The notes: a model not told the origin generated them from the sequence alone. A stretch of 64,000 bases of DNA from VRUE01 sp963742535 (GCA_963742535.1 CAVUMC010000002.1:558001-622000); one strand, 5' to 3'; shown: positions 30,905-39,844, counted from the first letter of the stretch. Program-made: numbers and translations.

Positions 30905-31408
30905 TCAGCCGCAGATGGGCCAGGGCGAGGAGCCCGACTGCGAATAGAGAAGAGCGGCGCGGTAGTCCTGCTCCTGCTCGGAAGCTGCGGCCGGGTCACC
31001 AGAGCCACCCATAGATTCCCAGGTGCCATAGTCAAATTGATACTTGCCCCTGTAAGTGCCGTCAGAGGAGACGGCCGCAGGATCACCGCCGGACTCGCAA
31101 GCGGCAATCGAGTCGAGGGTTTCCTGGGAGACACCACCGGGGAGGTTGGCGAAGCGCGCTTCGCGCTGGCGGCGCTTGCGCCGGAGCTCAGCGCGGTGCG
31201 CCGCTTCGATGTGGGCGACAGTGACTCGGATCGTCCGGTGGAAGCTGACCGTCGAGGGGCTCAGCGCCGGGAGCTTGGCAGGGACGGCATCGGCCACTCC
31301 AGTCCGCGGTTGCGATCCCTGGTCGCCCGTTGCTGCCAGAGCGGCGGCTGGGATGGCGATCAGGATCAGCAGGACAGAGACAACGAAATATGTGCGTTTT
31401 GTGAGCAA
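30905..31408 (-). CDS. Rpf-like (resuscitation-promoting factor) transglycosylase
   Basis: 167 aa. A signal peptide or anchor (FVVSVLLILIAIPAAALAA) is followed by a linker, a helical basic stretch, and a C-terminal lysozyme-like Rpf domain: LDSIAACESGGDPAAVSSDGTYRGKYQFDYGTW (split here: catalytic Glu in ACESGGD, substrate groove GKYQF), then YSQSGSSPWPICG. Rpf enzymes cleave peptidoglycan at septa and wake resting cells. The disulfide Cys pair (ACES and PICG) is present. The gap of 155 bp to the next gene shows no other feature. Confidence 0.85.
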   Translation of the reverse strand: MLTKRTYFVVSVLLILIAIPAAALAATGDQGSQPRTGVADAVPAKLPALSPSTVSFHRTIRVTVAHIEAAHRAELRRKRRQREARFANLPGGVSQETLDSIAACESGGDPAAVSSDGTYRGKYQFDYGTWESMGGSGDPAAASEQEQDYRAALLYSQSGSSPWPICG

Positions 31409-31563
31409 GCGGGAGACCGTGCCGGTCTTTGCGGCGGCGGAACGTGAGCGCGCTCACACTCTTCACATAGTGCGTGCGTTCTGAAACGAACTCAGGCATG
31501 AAGTGCGTTTTGCAACTTCGAAGCTGGGCCCAATCCTGCAGGTGCAGGAGTCGCGCCGTCGGC

Positions 31564-32607
31564 TCAGACAGCCTTGGCGCTGAGCATCGCCAAGCCGGGC
31601 AAACTGCGGAAGACCTTCTTCTCGGCGGGGCCGAAACCGGAGTCGGCTAGCCAGCTGGATACCTGCTCAACCGTGTAGGTGTCTGCGCCCGAGGTGAGGT
31701 GGAAAAAGAGCCCGAGGACGGAGCCCGCGTCGGGCTTCTGCCCCTCGGGCCGGTCGTAGAGCTCGAGCACGCAGAGTGGGGCCCCCGGCCGCACCGCGGT
31801 ACGGATGCGCGAGAACAGAGCCTTCGCCTGTTCCGGCGTAAGGTGGTGGACGATGTTGAAACAGAGGGCGCCATCGTGGGGGCCGCCGAAGTCGGCCTCG
31901 AACATGTCGCCTTCGACGTGGTGGACCCGGTCTTCCATGCCGGCGCCGGAGACGATCTCGCGACCGATCCTGGCGCTGCCCGGCAGATCGACGATCGTCG
32001 CCTTCAGCCCCTGGTGCTCACGGCAGAGCGCCATCGAGTACTCGCCATGGGCGCCGGCGACGTCGAGCAGCGAGTGGGCGTTCGGCTGCAGGGGAACCGA
32101 CTTGGCGACTTCGGCAGAGCTGAGCCGCGCCAGCTGGTACTGGCCGCGGATGTAGGAGCGCCAGTAGGGATCGTCGGGCGAGCGGTCATGCAGCTCGGCG
32201 TGGCGACCGTCGCGGACGAGGTCCTCGAGATTGCCCCACCACTCCCAGTATTCGCCGGTGTCCTCGAGGAAGTCGCCGACGTAATGCTCGGAGTGGGGAT
32301 CGAGCCAGCGGCGCGCCCGCGAGCTCATCTCGTAGCGCCCGTCGGCGCGCAGCTCGAGGTGGCCAAGCGAGGCAATCACGTCGAGTACGCGCCTGGTGCC
32401 CTCGGGCCGAAGTCCCAGATGTTCCGCCAGCTCGGTCGGCTCGCGCGGTCCCTCTGCCAAGGCGGTGAGCATGCCGGTGCGCTGTGCAACCTGGAGAGAG
32501 CGCGCAATCGGCATCGAGAACATCGCCTCACCGATCGGCGTCGGCACGCGGTTCAGCATCAGCCCGACCCGCTCGGTCAGGTTGTCCGGCACGGCAGTGA
32601 TCCGCAT
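31564..32607 (-). CDS. SAM-dependent methyltransferase with winged-helix dimer domain
   Basis: 347 aa. The N-terminal part (about 30-95) is the dimerisation winged helix of O-methyltransferases (ARSLQVAQRTGMLTALAEGP, LAEHLGLRPEGTRRVLDVIASLG). The class I SAM-binding loop is LLDVAGAHGEYSMAL (about 180), with the acidic residue in IVDLPGSA and later VEGDMFEADFGG. The likely catalytic-base region is FNIVHHLTPEQ. It resembles COMT/hydroxyneurosporene-type enzymes. The acceptor is unknown. Confidence 0.85.
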   Translation of the reverse strand: MRITAVPDNLTERVGLMLNRVPTPIGEAMFSMPIARSLQVAQRTGMLTALAEGPREPTELAEHLGLRPEGTRRVLDVIASLGHLELRADGRYEMSSRARRWLDPHSEHYVGDFLEDTGEYWEWWGNLEDLVRDGRHAELHDRSPDDPYWRSYIRGQYQLARLSSAEVAKSVPLQPNAHSLLDVAGAHGEYSMALCREHQGLKATIVDLPGSARIGREIVSGAGMEDRVHHVEGDMFEADFGGPHDGALCFNIVHHLTPEQAKALFSRIRTAVRPGAPLCVLELYDRPEGQKPDAGSVLGLFFHLTSGADTYTVEQVSSWLADSGFGPAEKKVFRSLPGLAMLSAKAV

Positions 32608-32639
32608 CGCGCCACCCTACCCGCGATGATGCCCCCCGG

Positions 32640-33488
32640 ATGGCCGAGGCACCGACAACGCGTCTGCTGCTCGCCTGCCCCGACCGGCCGGGCCTGATCG
32701 CCGCCGTCAGCGGCTTCCTCGCCGAGGCCGGGCTCAACATCGTCGACGCAGACCAGCACTCGAGCAACGAGGGTCGCTTCTTCATGCGCATGGTCTTCGA
32801 CGCTTCTCCCGAAGGGGAACGCGATGCGATGCGGCGCCGCTTCGCCGCGGAGATCGGCGAGCGCTTTGAGATGGACTACCGCTTCGCCGAGTCGAGCGAG
32901 CCCAAACGGGTGGCGATCATGGTCTCGCGCGAAGACCACTGCCTCTCCGACCTGCTCTGGCGCTGGCGCAGCGGCGAGCTCGGCGCCGATGTCGTCGCCG
33001 TCATCTCCAACCACCCCGAGCACCGTGAGCAGGTCGAGATGCTCGGTCTCCCTTTCCACCACGTGCCGGTGGAGGCCGGCGCCAAGGAGAAATCCGAGGC
33101 ACAGATACTGGAGCTGCTCAGCGGGGTCGACCTGCTCGTCCTCGCCCGCTATATGCAGATCCTCTCCGGCGACTTCCTGCGGCAGCTCGACGCGGAGGCG
33201 ATCAACATCCACCACAGCTTCCTGCCCGCCTTCGTCGGCGCCGACCCCTACCGCCGCGCCCACGAGCGCGGCGTCAAGTTGATCGGCGCCACCGCCCACT
33301 ACGTCACCGAGGAGCTCGACGCGGGGCCGATCATCGACCAGGACGTAACCAGGGTCAGTCACCGCGACGAGGTGACCGACCTCGAGCGCATCGGACGCGA
33401 CATCGAGCGCCTCGTCCTCGCCCGCGCCGTCAAGGCCCACATCGACGACCGGGTCCTCCTCGACGGCGCCCGCACCATCGTCTTCTGA
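32640..33488 (+). CDS. purU: Formyltetrahydrofolate deformylase
   Basis: 282 aa, the standard length. An N-terminal ACT domain (LLLACPDRPGLIAAVSGFLAEAG, DQHSSNEGRFFMRMVF) is followed by a formyltransferase-fold hydrolase domain: VAIMVSREDHCLSDLLWRW, ISNHPEH, INIHHSFLPAFVGADPYRRAHERGV with the catalytic Asn and His, and ITATAHYVTEELDAGPIIDQD-type sequence carrying the Asp. It releases formate and THF from 10-formyl-THF, balancing one-carbon pools. A palindrome and a terminator-like hairpin follow. Confidence 0.94.
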   Translation: MAEAPTTRLLLACPDRPGLIAAVSGFLAEAGLNIVDADQHSSNEGRFFMRMVFDASPEGERDAMRRRFAAEIGERFEMDYRFAESSEPKRVAIMVSREDHCLSDLLWRWRSGELGADVVAVISNHPEHREQVEMLGLPFHHVPVEAGAKEKSEAQILELLSGVDLLVLARYMQILSGDFLRQLDAEAINIHHSFLPAFVGADPYRRAHERGVKLIGATAHYVTEELDAGPIIDQDVTRVSHRDEVTDLERIGRDIERLVLARAVKAHIDDRVLLDGARTIVF

Positions 33489-33491
33489 CCG

Positions 33492-33537
33492 TGACTTCCT
33501 CTTTGTCACTCCATATGCACCGATAAAGACGAAGTCA
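33492..33537. repeat. 46-bp palindromic repeat, copy 1
   Basis: A near-perfect 46-bp palindrome centred on CATATG. It opens TGACTTC and closes GAAGTCA, with TCTTT and AAAG inside each arm. A second copy of exactly the same length and centre lies at 60073-60118. The loop flanks differ while the arms are nearly identical. It starts 3 bp after purU. Confidence 0.7.
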
Positions 33538-33551
33538 GCGGGAGGGTTGGG

Positions 33552-33574
33552 AACTGGCTGCCCAGCCAGTTTTT
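33552..33574 (+). terminator. Terminator-like hairpin after purU
   Basis: AACTGGCTG pairs with CAGCCAGTT (33552-33560 with 33563-33571), running into T5 at 33570-33574. It probably ends the purU transcript, only 20 bp before the P450 start. Confidence 0.6.
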
Positions 33575-33593
33575 CCTCTATGGTCTCTTTTCG

Positions 33594-34943
33594 ATGGAGC
33601 AGGCGACGATTTCCCATCCGCCGCTGGGCGCTCGCAGTGAGCCACCGCCCGGCTCGCGGGCGCCATCGCTGCTGCAGGCGGCCAATTACGCCCGCGACCC
33701 ACTCGGCTTCCTGGTCAAACTGCAACGCCGCTACGGCGACATCTTCAGCCTCAGGTTCCCCTTCTTCGGCCGCCTCTACTACGTCGCCGACCCGGCGCTG
33801 GTCAAGGCGATGTTCACTGGCTCGCCCGACCAATTCCACGCCGGCGAGGCGAACGCGACGGTGCTCGAGCCGGCGCTCGGCCCCAACTCGGTGCTGACCC
33901 TCGACGACGCGCCGCACATGCAGCAGCGCAAGCTGCTGCTTCCCCCCTTTCACGGCGAGCGCGTGCGCGGCTACGGCGAGCTGATCCGCGAAACAACGCT
34001 GAAGCAGATGGAGACTTGGCCGGTCGGCGAAACCTTCGCGCTGCGCCCGCACACACAGCGGATCACCCTGGCGGTGATCATGCGCGCCGTCTTCGGCGTC
34101 CACGACGAGGAGCGACTGACCCGCTTCGAGGCCCTGATCGACGACTTCAGCAAGCGAGTCGGCTTGATCACCACCTTCCCCGCCCTGCGCAAGAACTTCG
34201 GCCCCGGCAGCCCCTGGCCGCGCTTTCTGCGCTCGCGCGAAAAGCTCGACGCGTTCATCTACGAGGAGATCGGCCTGCACCGCGCCGAGGTCGAGCGCGG
34301 CGAGGAGGGCCATGACGACGTGCTCTCGCTATTGCTGCAGGCGCGCCACGACGACGGCAGCCCGATGAGCGACGAAGAGCTGCGCGACGAGCTGGTCACG
34401 GTGCTCGGCGCCGGCCACGAGACGACGGCAACGGGGCTGGCCTGGGCGATGGAGCGGCTGTTGCGCACGCCGCGCGTGCTCGCCAAGCTGCGCGACTCGA
34501 TCGCCGCCGGCGAGGACGACTACCTCGACGCGACGGTAAAGGAGACGCTGCGGGCGCGACCGGTGATCGTCGACGTCGCCCGCCGCCTCACCGCGCCGGC
34601 CGAGATCGGCGGCTACGAGCTGCCCCAGGGCAGCTTCGTGATGGCGGCGATCGCTGCCCTGCACTATCGCGAGGACCTCTTCCCACAGCCGGAGCAGTTC
34701 CGCCCCGAGCGCTTCCTCGAGGAAAAGGCCGACACCTACGCCTGGATCCCCTTCGGCGGCGGCGTGCGCCGCTGCATCGGCGCCGCCTTCGCCGAATACG
34801 AGATGCGGATCATCCTGCGCGAGTTCGTCTCCCGCGCCGAGCTCAGCGCTCCTGACCAGCGGCCGGAGAAGGTCCGGGTCCGCAACATCACCCTCGCCCC
34901 CGGCAAGGGGACCCGCGTCAGGCTGGATCGGCCGTTGCGCTGA
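33594..34943 (+). CDS. Cytochrome P450
   Basis: 449 aa. The I-helix oxygen motif is GAGHETTATGLAW (about 270), the K-helix ExxR is in VKETLRARP (about 318-326), the PERF region is FRPERFLEEKA, and the heme-thiolate loop is FGGGVRRCIGAAFAEYEM, with the Cys ligand near 390. The architecture is that of a soluble bacterial class I-type monooxygenase needing separate redox partners, none of which are adjacent. Substrate unknown. It ends in a 26-bp tail-to-tail overlap with the ABC-F gene. Confidence 0.94.
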   Translation: MEQATISHPPLGARSEPPPGSRAPSLLQAANYARDPLGFLVKLQRRYGDIFSLRFPFFGRLYYVADPALVKAMFTGSPDQFHAGEANATVLEPALGPNSVLTLDDAPHMQQRKLLLPPFHGERVRGYGELIRETTLKQMETWPVGETFALRPHTQRITLAVIMRAVFGVHDEERLTRFEALIDDFSKRVGLITTFPALRKNFGPGSPWPRFLRSREKLDAFIYEEIGLHRAEVERGEEGHDDVLSLLLQARHDDGSPMSDEELRDELVTVLGAGHETTATGLAWAMERLLRTPRVLAKLRDSIAAGEDDYLDATVKETLRARPVIVDVARRLTAPAEIGGYELPQGSFVMAAIAALHYREDLFPQPEQFRPERFLEEKADTYAWIPFGGGVRRCIGAAFAEYEMRIILREFVSRAELSAPDQRPEKVRVRNITLAPGKGTRVRLDRPLR

Positions 34944-36828
34944 CCGCGCGTTCGGCCTCCTCCCATTCGGCATAGAGCTCTGAAAGCTTGCGCTTGGCGG
35001 CTTCGTGGCGCTGGGTGGCGCGCTCGTACTTCTCCGGCGTCGACCAATTGGCGGGGTCGGAGAGCTCGTCCTCGATCTGGCGCAGCTTGGCTTCGGCAGC
35101 CTCGACCCTTTCGGCCAAGCGACTTGCCCGCCGCTCCGCCCGCTGGGCGACGTGGTGCGGGCTCTGGCGCTTGCCGCCTTTGCCCGAGCGCTTCGCCGCG
35201 GCGGCGGCCGCGGAGGCCTCTTCGGCCACTTCGTCGCGACGGCGCTGGTACTCGGCCCAGCCGCTCGGGTGACTGCTCAGCTCGCCGTCCTCGCAGACGA
35301 GCGTGCGGCTCCCCACCGCCTCGAGCAGAGCGCGATCATGGGAGACGAGGATTACCGTTCCACCGAACTCCGAGAGCGCGTCCTCCAACGCCTCGCGGCT
35401 CTCGATGTCCAAATGGTTCGTCGGCTCGTCGAGGATCAACACGTTGGCGCCGGAGGCGACCAGGATCGCCAGCGAGAGGCGCCGCTGCTCGCCGCCGGAG
35501 ATGTCACCGAGCGACTTCTGCGCGTCGCTGCCGGAGAAGAGGAAGCCGCCGAGCAGGTCGCGGGCTTTCTGCCCCGAGAGACCGGTCTCACGCTGGGCGG
35601 CATCGAGAACCGTCCCCTCCCCTGCGGCGCTCTCGGCGTGCTGGGAGAGATAGCCGATCTTGACGTTGTGGCCGCTGCGCACAGAGCCCGATGCGGGCTC
35701 GCGCTGGCCCGCCAAGGTCTCGATCAGCGTCGTCTTGCCGGCTCCGTTGGGCCCGACGAGAACGACGTGTTCCTCGCGTTCGACTTCGAGATTGGCGCCG
35801 TCGAGGAGGGTGCGCCCCGGTACCTCGATCCTGCCTTTGACCAGCTTCAGCACTACGCGCCCCGGCCGCTCCGGCGGTTTGAAGGAGAAACGCAGGTGCT
35901 CGTTGTCGCGCGCTTCGGCCTTCGGCCCGTCGCGCTCGAGTTTCTCGATCATCTTCACCCGCGACTGCGCCTGGCGCGCCTTCGAGGCCTTGTAGCGGAA
36001 GCGCTCGACAAAGCGCTCCATCCGCTCGATCTCCGCCTCCTGGCGCTCGATTGCCTTGCCAAGGGCGATCTGCCGCGCCGCCTGTTCCTTGCGCCAGGCG
36101 TGCCAGGGGCCAGCAAAGAAGCGGCCGCGCTTTGCCTCCAGCTCCAGCACCGAGGTGCCCACCGCCTCGAGGAACCAGCGGTCGTGGGCGACGAGGACGA
36201 CCGCGGCGTCGAGGTCAACCAGGTAGCGCTCCAGCCACTCGAGCGAGGGAATGTCGAGATGGTTCGTAGGCTCGTCGAGTAGCAGCAGGTCCGGGCGCGT
36301 GGCAAGCGCACGGGCGAGCGAAGCGCGAGTCAGCTCGCCTCCGGAAAAGGTCGAGAGCTGCCTGCCAGTGGCCTCCTCGTCGAAGCCGAGGCCACCGAGG
36401 ACGGCAAGCACGTCGTCGCGCCAGCGATAGCCGCCGCCTGCTTCGAGGCGCTGCTGCGCCGTGGCGTAGGCGCGCAGGGCCTCCTCATCAGGCTCCCCTC
36501 CCGCCATCGCCGCCTCGAGGCGGGCGAGCTCGGCCTCGGTCTCCTCCATGTCGGCGCGGCCGGAGAAGACATAGTCGCCGAGCGAAACCGCGGCGTCGCG
36601 CGGCGGGCGCTGGTCATGCAGGGCGACCCGTGCCCCTTTCTGCAGGGCGATGCTGCCGGAGTCGGGCGGGCGCTCGCCGGCCAGCACCCGCAGCAGCGTC
36701 GACTTGCCGGCGCCGTTGCGACCGGAGAGAGTCATCCGCTCGCGCGGCTCGAGCTTGAAAGAGACGTCGGCAAAGAGCAGCTGGCCGCCGGCGTAGAGAT
36801 CGATCGTGGTCGCGGTCGCGATTGCCAT
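34918..36828 (-). CDS. ABC-F family ATPase
   Basis: About 636 aa from the ATG at 36828, with CAGGAGCTC upstream. Two ABC domains in one chain: Walker A GRNGAGKSTLLRVL and GPNGAGKTTLIETL; signatures TFSGGELTRASLARALA and ISGGEQRRLSLAIL; Walker B LLLDEPTNHLD and LILDEPTNHLD. No membrane helices are present. A linker (about 240-320) is rich in basic and acidic residues, and a C-terminal coiled coil lies at about 545-630. ABC-F proteins act on the ribosome in translation or antibiotic protection. It resembles the Uup/EttA-type housekeeping group more than resistance types, but this is uncertain. Confidence 0.9.
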   Translation of the reverse strand: MAIATATTIDLYAGGQLLFADVSFKLEPRERMTLSGRNGAGKSTLLRVLAGERPPDSGSIALQKGARVALHDQRPPRDAAVSLGDYVFSGRADMEETEAELARLEAAMAGGEPDEEALRAYATAQQRLEAGGGYRWRDDVLAVLGGLGFDEEATGRQLSTFSGGELTRASLARALATRPDLLLLDEPTNHLDIPSLEWLERYLVDLDAAVVLVAHDRWFLEAVGTSVLELEAKRGRFFAGPWHAWRKEQAARQIALGKAIERQEAEIERMERFVERFRYKASKARQAQSRVKMIEKLERDGPKAEARDNEHLRFSFKPPERPGRVVLKLVKGRIEVPGRTLLDGANLEVEREEHVVLVGPNGAGKTTLIETLAGQREPASGSVRSGHNVKIGYLSQHAESAAGEGTVLDAAQRETGLSGQKARDLLGGFLFSGSDAQKSLGDISGGEQRRLSLAILVASGANVLILDEPTNHLDIESREALEDALSEFGGTVILVSHDRALLEAVGSRTLVCEDGELSSHPSGWAEYQRRRDEVAEEASAAAAAAKRSGKGGKRQSPHHVAQRAERRASRLAERVEAAEAKLRQIEDELSDPANWSTPEKYERATQRHEAAKRKLSELYAEWEEAERAVSATADPA

Positions 36829-36881
36829 GAGCTCCTGACAGTACGCGGATCGGGCGTCGCGGGGCGTAGGCTGAAGCGGCG

Positions 36882-37820
36882 ATGGCGGGACCACTGGGAC
36901 ACCTCGGCGACCTCGCCAAGGCGCGTTGGACCCGAGCCGCCAGCCAGCGTGAAGACGGCCAGGTGCTGGGTGAGCTCGAGGGGCGAGCGCTGCAGTTGCC
37001 AGAGGGGCTGGAGATCGAATGGCTGGGCGTCTCCGGCTACAGACTCAGCGCCGAGGGCAAGACGCTCTTCATCGACCCATATCTTTCCCGCGTCCCCTTC
37101 TCGGAGCTACTGCGCCGCCGCGCGGCCTTGCCCGACCCGGACGCGCTCGACCGCTTTGTCCGGGCGCCCGGAGAGGTTGTCGGAGTCCTGGTCGGACACA
37201 CACACTTTGACCACGCCGTCGACGCCCCGGCGATCGCCCGGCGCTTCGGCTGCAAGGCCTACGGGTCGGACTCGCTGCTGCGACTGATGGACCTGCACAG
37301 CCTCGCCGAGAGCACCGTTGAGGTCGAGCCCTACCGCACCTACGAGCTCGGCCCGTTCGAGGTCAGCTTCACGCCCAGCGTCCACTCGAAGCTCCTGCTT
37401 GGCCTCGCCGTGCCCTATGACGGCGACCTCACCTGCGAGCACCTCGACGCGCTCTCACCGGCCGCCTATCGCTGCGGGCAAGTCTGGGGAATCTCGATCG
37501 AGGTCGCTGGGGTACACCTCTACCACCAGGGCAGCGCCAACCTGATCGACGAGGCAATCCGCGTGCGCGACGTCGACGTCTTCCTCGCCGGCGTCGCCGG
37601 CCGCAGCTTCACCGACGACTACTGGCAACGGATCATCCCCCGCCTCGATCCCAAGGTCGTGGTGCCGACGCACTACGACAACTTCTTCCGCCCACTCGGC
37701 CAGCAGATGGAGTTCGTCTCCGACGTACGCCTGGCGGGCCTGCCTGAAGAGATCGGCGCGGTCAGCCGCGACGTCGAGTTGGCCGCTCTTCCCCGCGCGG
37801 ACTTTCCCACAGAATTCTGA
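36882..37820 (+). CDS. MBL-fold metallo-hydrolase
   Basis: 312 aa. GHTHFDHAVDAPAIA (about 105-120) is the metallo-beta-lactamase HxHxDH motif; SVHSKLL (about 167) and PTHYDNFF (about 265) supply further metal His residues. IEWLGVSGYRLSAEGKTLFIDPYLSR is the usual opening of UlaG/NAPE-PLD-like members. It is probably a cytoplasmic phosphodiesterase or lactonase-like enzyme. It is divergent from the ABC-F gene with 53 bp between starts. Confidence 0.82.
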   Translation: MAGPLGHLGDLAKARWTRAASQREDGQVLGELEGRALQLPEGLEIEWLGVSGYRLSAEGKTLFIDPYLSRVPFSELLRRRAALPDPDALDRFVRAPGEVVGVLVGHTHFDHAVDAPAIARRFGCKAYGSDSLLRLMDLHSLAESTVEVEPYRTYELGPFEVSFTPSVHSKLLLGLAVPYDGDLTCEHLDALSPAAYRCGQVWGISIEVAGVHLYHQGSANLIDEAIRVRDVDVFLAGVAGRSFTDDYWQRIIPRLDPKVVVPTHYDNFFRPLGQQMEFVSDVRLAGLPEEIGAVSRDVELAALPRADFPTEF

Positions 37821-37865
37821 GATTGCGCGCACCACTCGCGCGCTTTGGCCGACTAGCTTCATTGC

Positions 37866-38099
37866 GTGCTTTCAATCGATGCAGCCGGGGCACGCGAGCT
37901 CCTCGAAACTGCAGTAACAGCGGCTTCGATCCTCGGCGGAGCAATGGCGTGGACGAGCGGCTATTCCGCGAGTCAGGCAATGGCTGAATCTCAGTCTGCT
38001 GAAATCCTTGGACAGAGGGTCAATGAAGGGATCGGAGAAGGCTTCGCCATCGGCTGGCCACTTGCGATCCTCGTATTTATCATCGGGGCATGGACGTAA
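37866..38099 (+). CDS. Small membrane protein, unknown
   Basis: 77 aa from a GTG at 37866. Two hydrophobic helices are visible (AVTAASILGGAMAWTSGY and GFAIGWPLAILVFIIGAWT), separated by a polar stretch. Its TAA stop overlaps the next ATG (TAATG), so the two small genes are translated together. The local GC content is lower than in the neighbours. No family recognised. Confidence 0.5.
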   Translation: MLSIDAAGARELLETAVTAASILGGAMAWTSGYSASQAMAESQSAEILGQRVNEGIGEGFAIGWPLAILVFIIGAWT

Positions 38100-38284
38100 T
38101 GGCAAAGCTCTTCAAGCCGCCGTGGGGTGCCTCGGTCTTTAGTGCCATCGTGGCGACGGCCACCGGTCTAGCGATCTTCTTGCTCGAGGTGCCGCCCGTC
38201 ATTCTCGTTCCAGTTTCCTGGGGAACGGCAATTGCGTACGCGATGATGAAGCCAAGAATCGTCCAGCGCCTCGATTCGCGCTAG
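38099..38284 (+). CDS. Small membrane protein, unknown
   Basis: 61 aa from the ATG at 38099. Two short hydrophobic helices (VFSAIVATATGLAIFLLEV, VILVPVSWGTAIAYAMM) and a basic C-terminus (KPRIVQRLDSR). Coupled to the preceding small membrane protein by TAATG. Together they may form a small membrane complex. Function unknown. Confidence 0.5.
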   Translation: MAKLFKPPWGASVFSAIVATATGLAIFLLEVPPVILVPVSWGTAIAYAMMKPRIVQRLDSR

Positions 38285-38287
38285 CTA

Positions 38288-38827
38288 TCAGCCGAAGTAC
38301 TTCGAGGCGATCTGCTCGACCGTACCCATAGTGCGGATGGTGTTCTGTCCGAGCGCGGCGGAAAGCGCCTTTAGGTCGAGCTCGGAGTCGGAGAGGCCGC
38401 CCTTCGGCAGCCAGTAGAGCTCGCGCTCCTCGATCGCGAGGCGGTCGTCGTCGCTGGCTAGCGCCAGCGCTTTCTTGCGGGCCGCGGCTTTGGGCTTTTG
38501 CTCGAGGAAGACAACCTGGAGTTTGCCCTTCGACGCTTTCCGCGCTTTCGCATCGAAAGGCTCCTTTCCGGCGATCGCCCGCAGCTCGGCGGCGCTGCGC
38601 AGGAAGACCGGCACTTCGTAGCCGAGCGCCTCGCCGAGCCCGGCTTCGATCTTCTTCGTCAGCTTCGCCTCGCTTTTCTCCTTGGCGACGAAGACAACGT
38701 TGCCGCTGGCCCGAAAGCAACCAACCTCGTCGAAGCCCAGCGTCTCGAACTCCGCCCGCAGCTCCTCGTTCTTGATCCGGCGACCGCCAAGGTTCATCCC
38801 GCGCAGAAAGGCGACGTAACTCTCCAT
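38288..38827 (-). CDS. DUF1697 family protein
   Basis: About 179 aa from the ATG at 38827 (MESYVAFLRGMNLGGRR); a GTG at 38836 is possible. The N-terminal YVAFLRGMNLGGRRIKNEELR and later CFRASGNVVF are the DUF1697 signature. The family has a ferredoxin-like fold and no known role. Convergent with the small membrane protein pair, 4 bp apart. Confidence 0.8.
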   Translation of the reverse strand: MESYVAFLRGMNLGGRRIKNEELRAEFETLGFDEVGCFRASGNVVFVAKEKSEAKLTKKIEAGLGEALGYEVPVFLRSAAELRAIAGKEPFDAKARKASKGKLQVVFLEQKPKAAARKKALALASDDDRLAIEERELYWLPKGGLSDSELDLKALSAALGQNTIRTMGTVEQIASKYFG

Positions 38828-38876
38828 CGGCGGCACGATACGTGCCCGGCGAGCGGTAGCGTGGCAGCATGAGGCC

Positions 38877-39461
38877 GTGAGCTCCGACTTCAGCCAGCTC
38901 CCAGCCGATCTGCCTGTCCCCGAGGACGACGGGGCTGCCGACCACCTGCAGGGATCATCGCTTCCCGACCTGACCTTGCCGTCAACCCAAGGCGACTCGC
39001 TCGACCTTGCGCAGAGCGCGACGGGCCTCCTCGTCGCCTACGTCTACCCCCGCACCGGCGTTCCGGGCCAACCCCTCCCCGACGACTGGGACGACATTCC
39101 TGGTGCCCGTGGCTGCACGCCGCAGAGCTGCTCCTATCGCGACGCGGTCGCCGAATTCGCAGCGCTCAGCGCGAAGGTCGTCGGCATCAGTGCTCAGAGC
39201 CCAGCCGAACAGCATGAGTTTGCCGAGCGCGAGCACATCCCCTTCCCCCTGCTCAGTGACTCCGATCTCCACCTCGCCGAGGCCCTGCGCCTGCCCATCT
39301 TCGAAGCCGGCGGCATGACCCTCTACAAGCGCCTCACCTTCGTCGCCGAAGCCGGCGAGATCGTCAAGACCTTCTATCCCGTCTTCCCGCCCGACCGCGA
39401 CGCCAGCGAGGTGCTCGGCTGGCTGCGCGGGCGGGAGGGTAATGGAGGCGGCCGGAATTGA
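38877..39461 (+). CDS. Peroxiredoxin (AhpC/TSA-like)
   Basis: 194 aa from a GTG at 38877. After a 30-residue leader, LPDLTLPSTQGDSLDLAQ opens a thioredoxin-fold peroxiredoxin. YVYPRTGVPG and GARGCTPQSCSYRDAV (about 75-90) hold two Cys residues; the second matches the peroxidatic Cys position before YRD. The context TPQSC differs from the standard PxxxTxxC, so this belongs to the divergent Prx/redoxin group. The last 19 bp overlap, antisense, the 3' end of the tmRNA. Confidence 0.78.
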   Translation: MSSDFSQLPADLPVPEDDGAADHLQGSSLPDLTLPSTQGDSLDLAQSATGLLVAYVYPRTGVPGQPLPDDWDDIPGARGCTPQSCSYRDAVAEFAALSAKVVGISAQSPAEQHEFAEREHIPFPLLSDSDLHLAEALRLPIFEAGGMTLYKRLTFVAEAGEIVKTFYPVFPPDRDASEVLGWLRGREGNGGGRN

Positions 39462-39801
39462 ACCGGCGTCTCTGGTCGTAGCGCGAAGGCGTCTACAGGT
39501 TTAGCCGGTGCTTGATTCTCGTCTCCCGGGGTCCGCACCGGCGGGCACTACGGGAGCCAAAGCCCTCTGAAATTTCCCCTGGCGGACGGGGCGATCCGCC
39601 CGGGTAAGCCCGCGGTTTGAAGCCGGTGACCCTCCCCGCGGGCGAGGGAGGACCGACTCTCATCGCCTAGGTTCTAGCTAGGCAGCGAGGGCGAACTCAT
39701 GGTCCGCACGTATTGGTTGGTGCCGGGGTTTAACGAGGCCTCCGGCAACCTCGACCTGCGACCGTTCGCACGGACCGACCAGATCGAAGCCTGTCGCCCC
39801 C
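39443..39801 (-). ncRNA. ssrA: tmRNA (transfer-messenger RNA)
   Basis: 359 nt. The 5' end GGGGGCGACAGGCTTCGA pairs with the 3' end CGCCTCC(A) to form the tRNA-like acceptor, and the T-arm GGTTCAATTCC is intact. The tag reading frame ends ...ADHEFALAA followed by TAG (39678-39680), the standard Ala-Leu-Ala-Ala degradation tag. CCA is not encoded. With smpB 3.3 kb away it rescues stalled ribosomes. The first tag codon cannot be fixed by eye. Confidence 0.92.
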
Positions 39802-39816
39802 GTGCTATGTGCACCG

Positions 39817-39822
39817 ATTGTA
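39817..39822 (-). promoter_or_regulatory. Likely -10 box of ssrA
   Basis: TACAAT on the minus strand, 15 nt before the mature 5' end of tmRNA, a near-perfect sigma-70-type -10. No good -35 is seen at the right distance. Confidence 0.5.
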
Positions 39823-39844
39823 CGCAGTGGGGTAGGAATACAGC

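Noticed and set aside
32577..34313. Minus-strand frame of 578 codons opposite purU and P450
   Set aside because: Antisense to two well-supported enzymes; no domain signatures.
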